A stretch of 5,331 nt of DNA from positions 16,882 to 22,212 of the forward strand of contig NZ_MOMC01000096.1 in assembly GCF_001983105.1 (NCBI RefSeq), read 5' to 3'. The notes beneath the pieces were generated by a model, which worked only from the letters and a program-made list of their open reading frames with translations, had not been told where the DNA came from and ran no database searches. Position 1 is the stretch's first letter, and every line of letters begins with the position of its first letter. This document shows positions 5,026 to 5,331 of the stretch, piece after piece. Made by a program: the position numbers and the translations under genes. This DNA comes from Pseudofrankia asymbiotica (GTDB lineage: Bacteria > Actinomycetota > Actinomycetes > Frankiales > Frankiaceae).

Positions 5026-5331
5026 GTGACCACCGCCGGCCACCCCGCCGTCGACCCGAGCACGCCCGTCATCGTCGGTGTCGGGCAGGCGTCCGAACGG
5101 GTCGACCAGCCGGGCTACCAGGCCCGGTCCGCCGTGGATCTCGCCGCGGCGGCGGCACGCGAGGCGCTGGCCGACACGGGAGCCGACCCGGCCGCGGTCG
5201 CGGCCGTGATCGACACGGTCGCGGGGGTACGGCAGTTCGAGATCTCCACTCCCGGCGCGCCGGCCCCGCTGGGCCGCTCCGACAACTACCCCCGCTCGGT
5301 CGCCGCCCGCCTCGGCGCCATCCCGGCCCGC
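5026..5331 (+). CDS. Thiolase-fold acetyl-CoA acetyltransferase / SCP-x-like protein (3' truncated)
   Basis: The frame is open from GTG 5026 to the last base, giving the first 102 residues. After a short leader it has PVIVGVGQASERVDQPGYQ, then DLAAAAAREALADTGAD and AAVAAVIDTVAGVRQFE. These are the first strand, first helix and following strand of the thiolase N-terminal fold as seen in actinobacterial proteins annotated acetyl-CoA acetyltransferase. SDNYPRSVAARLGAIPAR near the end fits the same group. Such enzymes condense or cleave acyl-CoA thioesters, or act in sterol or fatty-acid breakdown with partner proteins. The region where the nucleophilic cysteine would sit lies beyond the window, so activity cannot be judged. 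It is divergent from the acyl-CoA synthetase across the palindrome, which suggests a shared acyl-CoA pathway. Confidence 0.85.
   Translation, partial: MTTAGHPAVDPSTPVIVGVGQASERVDQPGYQARSAVDLAAAAAREALADTGADPAAVAAVIDTVAGVRQFEISTPGAPAPLGRSDNYPRSVAARLGAIPAR

Noticed and set aside
4774..5043. An 89-codon minus-strand frame in the divergent region.
   Set aside because: It runs through the palindrome and the thiolase Shine-Dalgarno region, has an Arg/Gly/Pro-rich translation, and in its second half is the out-of-frame shadow of the better-supported 4722-4877 frame.

Overview
The window is high-GC DNA with a strong G/C preference at third codon positions, Shine-Dalgarno-led ATG/GTG starts and terminator-like hairpins without U-tracts. 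This fits an actinomycete (Streptomyces/Frankia/Pseudonocardia-like Actinomycetota). I cannot name the genus from the sequence. Two of the four main genes are cut by the window edges.

Layout, left to right. (1) 1-369 (+): C-terminal end of a BNR/sialidase-like beta-propeller protein. (2) 370-883: gene-poor and rearranged. It has a short tandem repeat at the stop codon, a 12-bp inverted repeat, a strong hairpin (538-573) and a remnant of an IS701-family transposase (about 606-743). That remnant itself contains a 16-bp imperfect inverted repeat. (3) 896-2527 (+): a complete secreted type-B carboxylesterase (543 aa) with an intact Ser-Glu-His triad and eight cysteines. (4) 2579-2611: a perfect 15-bp stem lying between convergent genes, probably a bidirectional terminator. 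(5) 2660-4750 (-): a complete 696-aa NDP-forming acyl-CoA synthetase, fused alpha-beta type, with both family histidines. (6) 4751-5025: the divergent control region, with a 26-bp imperfect palindrome and a small overlapping reading frame (4722-4877, -). (7) 5026-5331 (+): the start of a thiolase-fold acetyl-CoA acetyltransferase/SCP-x-like gene, cut by the window end.

The synthetase and the thiolase-like protein are transcribed divergently around one palindrome. By inference they form a co-regulated acyl-CoA module: the ligase would activate a carboxylic acid to its CoA thioester, and the thiolase-like enzyme would act on an acyl-CoA. The left half (propeller protein and esterase) is extracellular hydrolase-type content and is separated from the CoA module by the convergent terminator. 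I found no tRNA, rRNA, CRISPR array or phage genes. Nothing here establishes a new system. The items most worth checking are the small frame upstream of the synthetase, the palindrome, and the run of strong dyads between 365 and 660.
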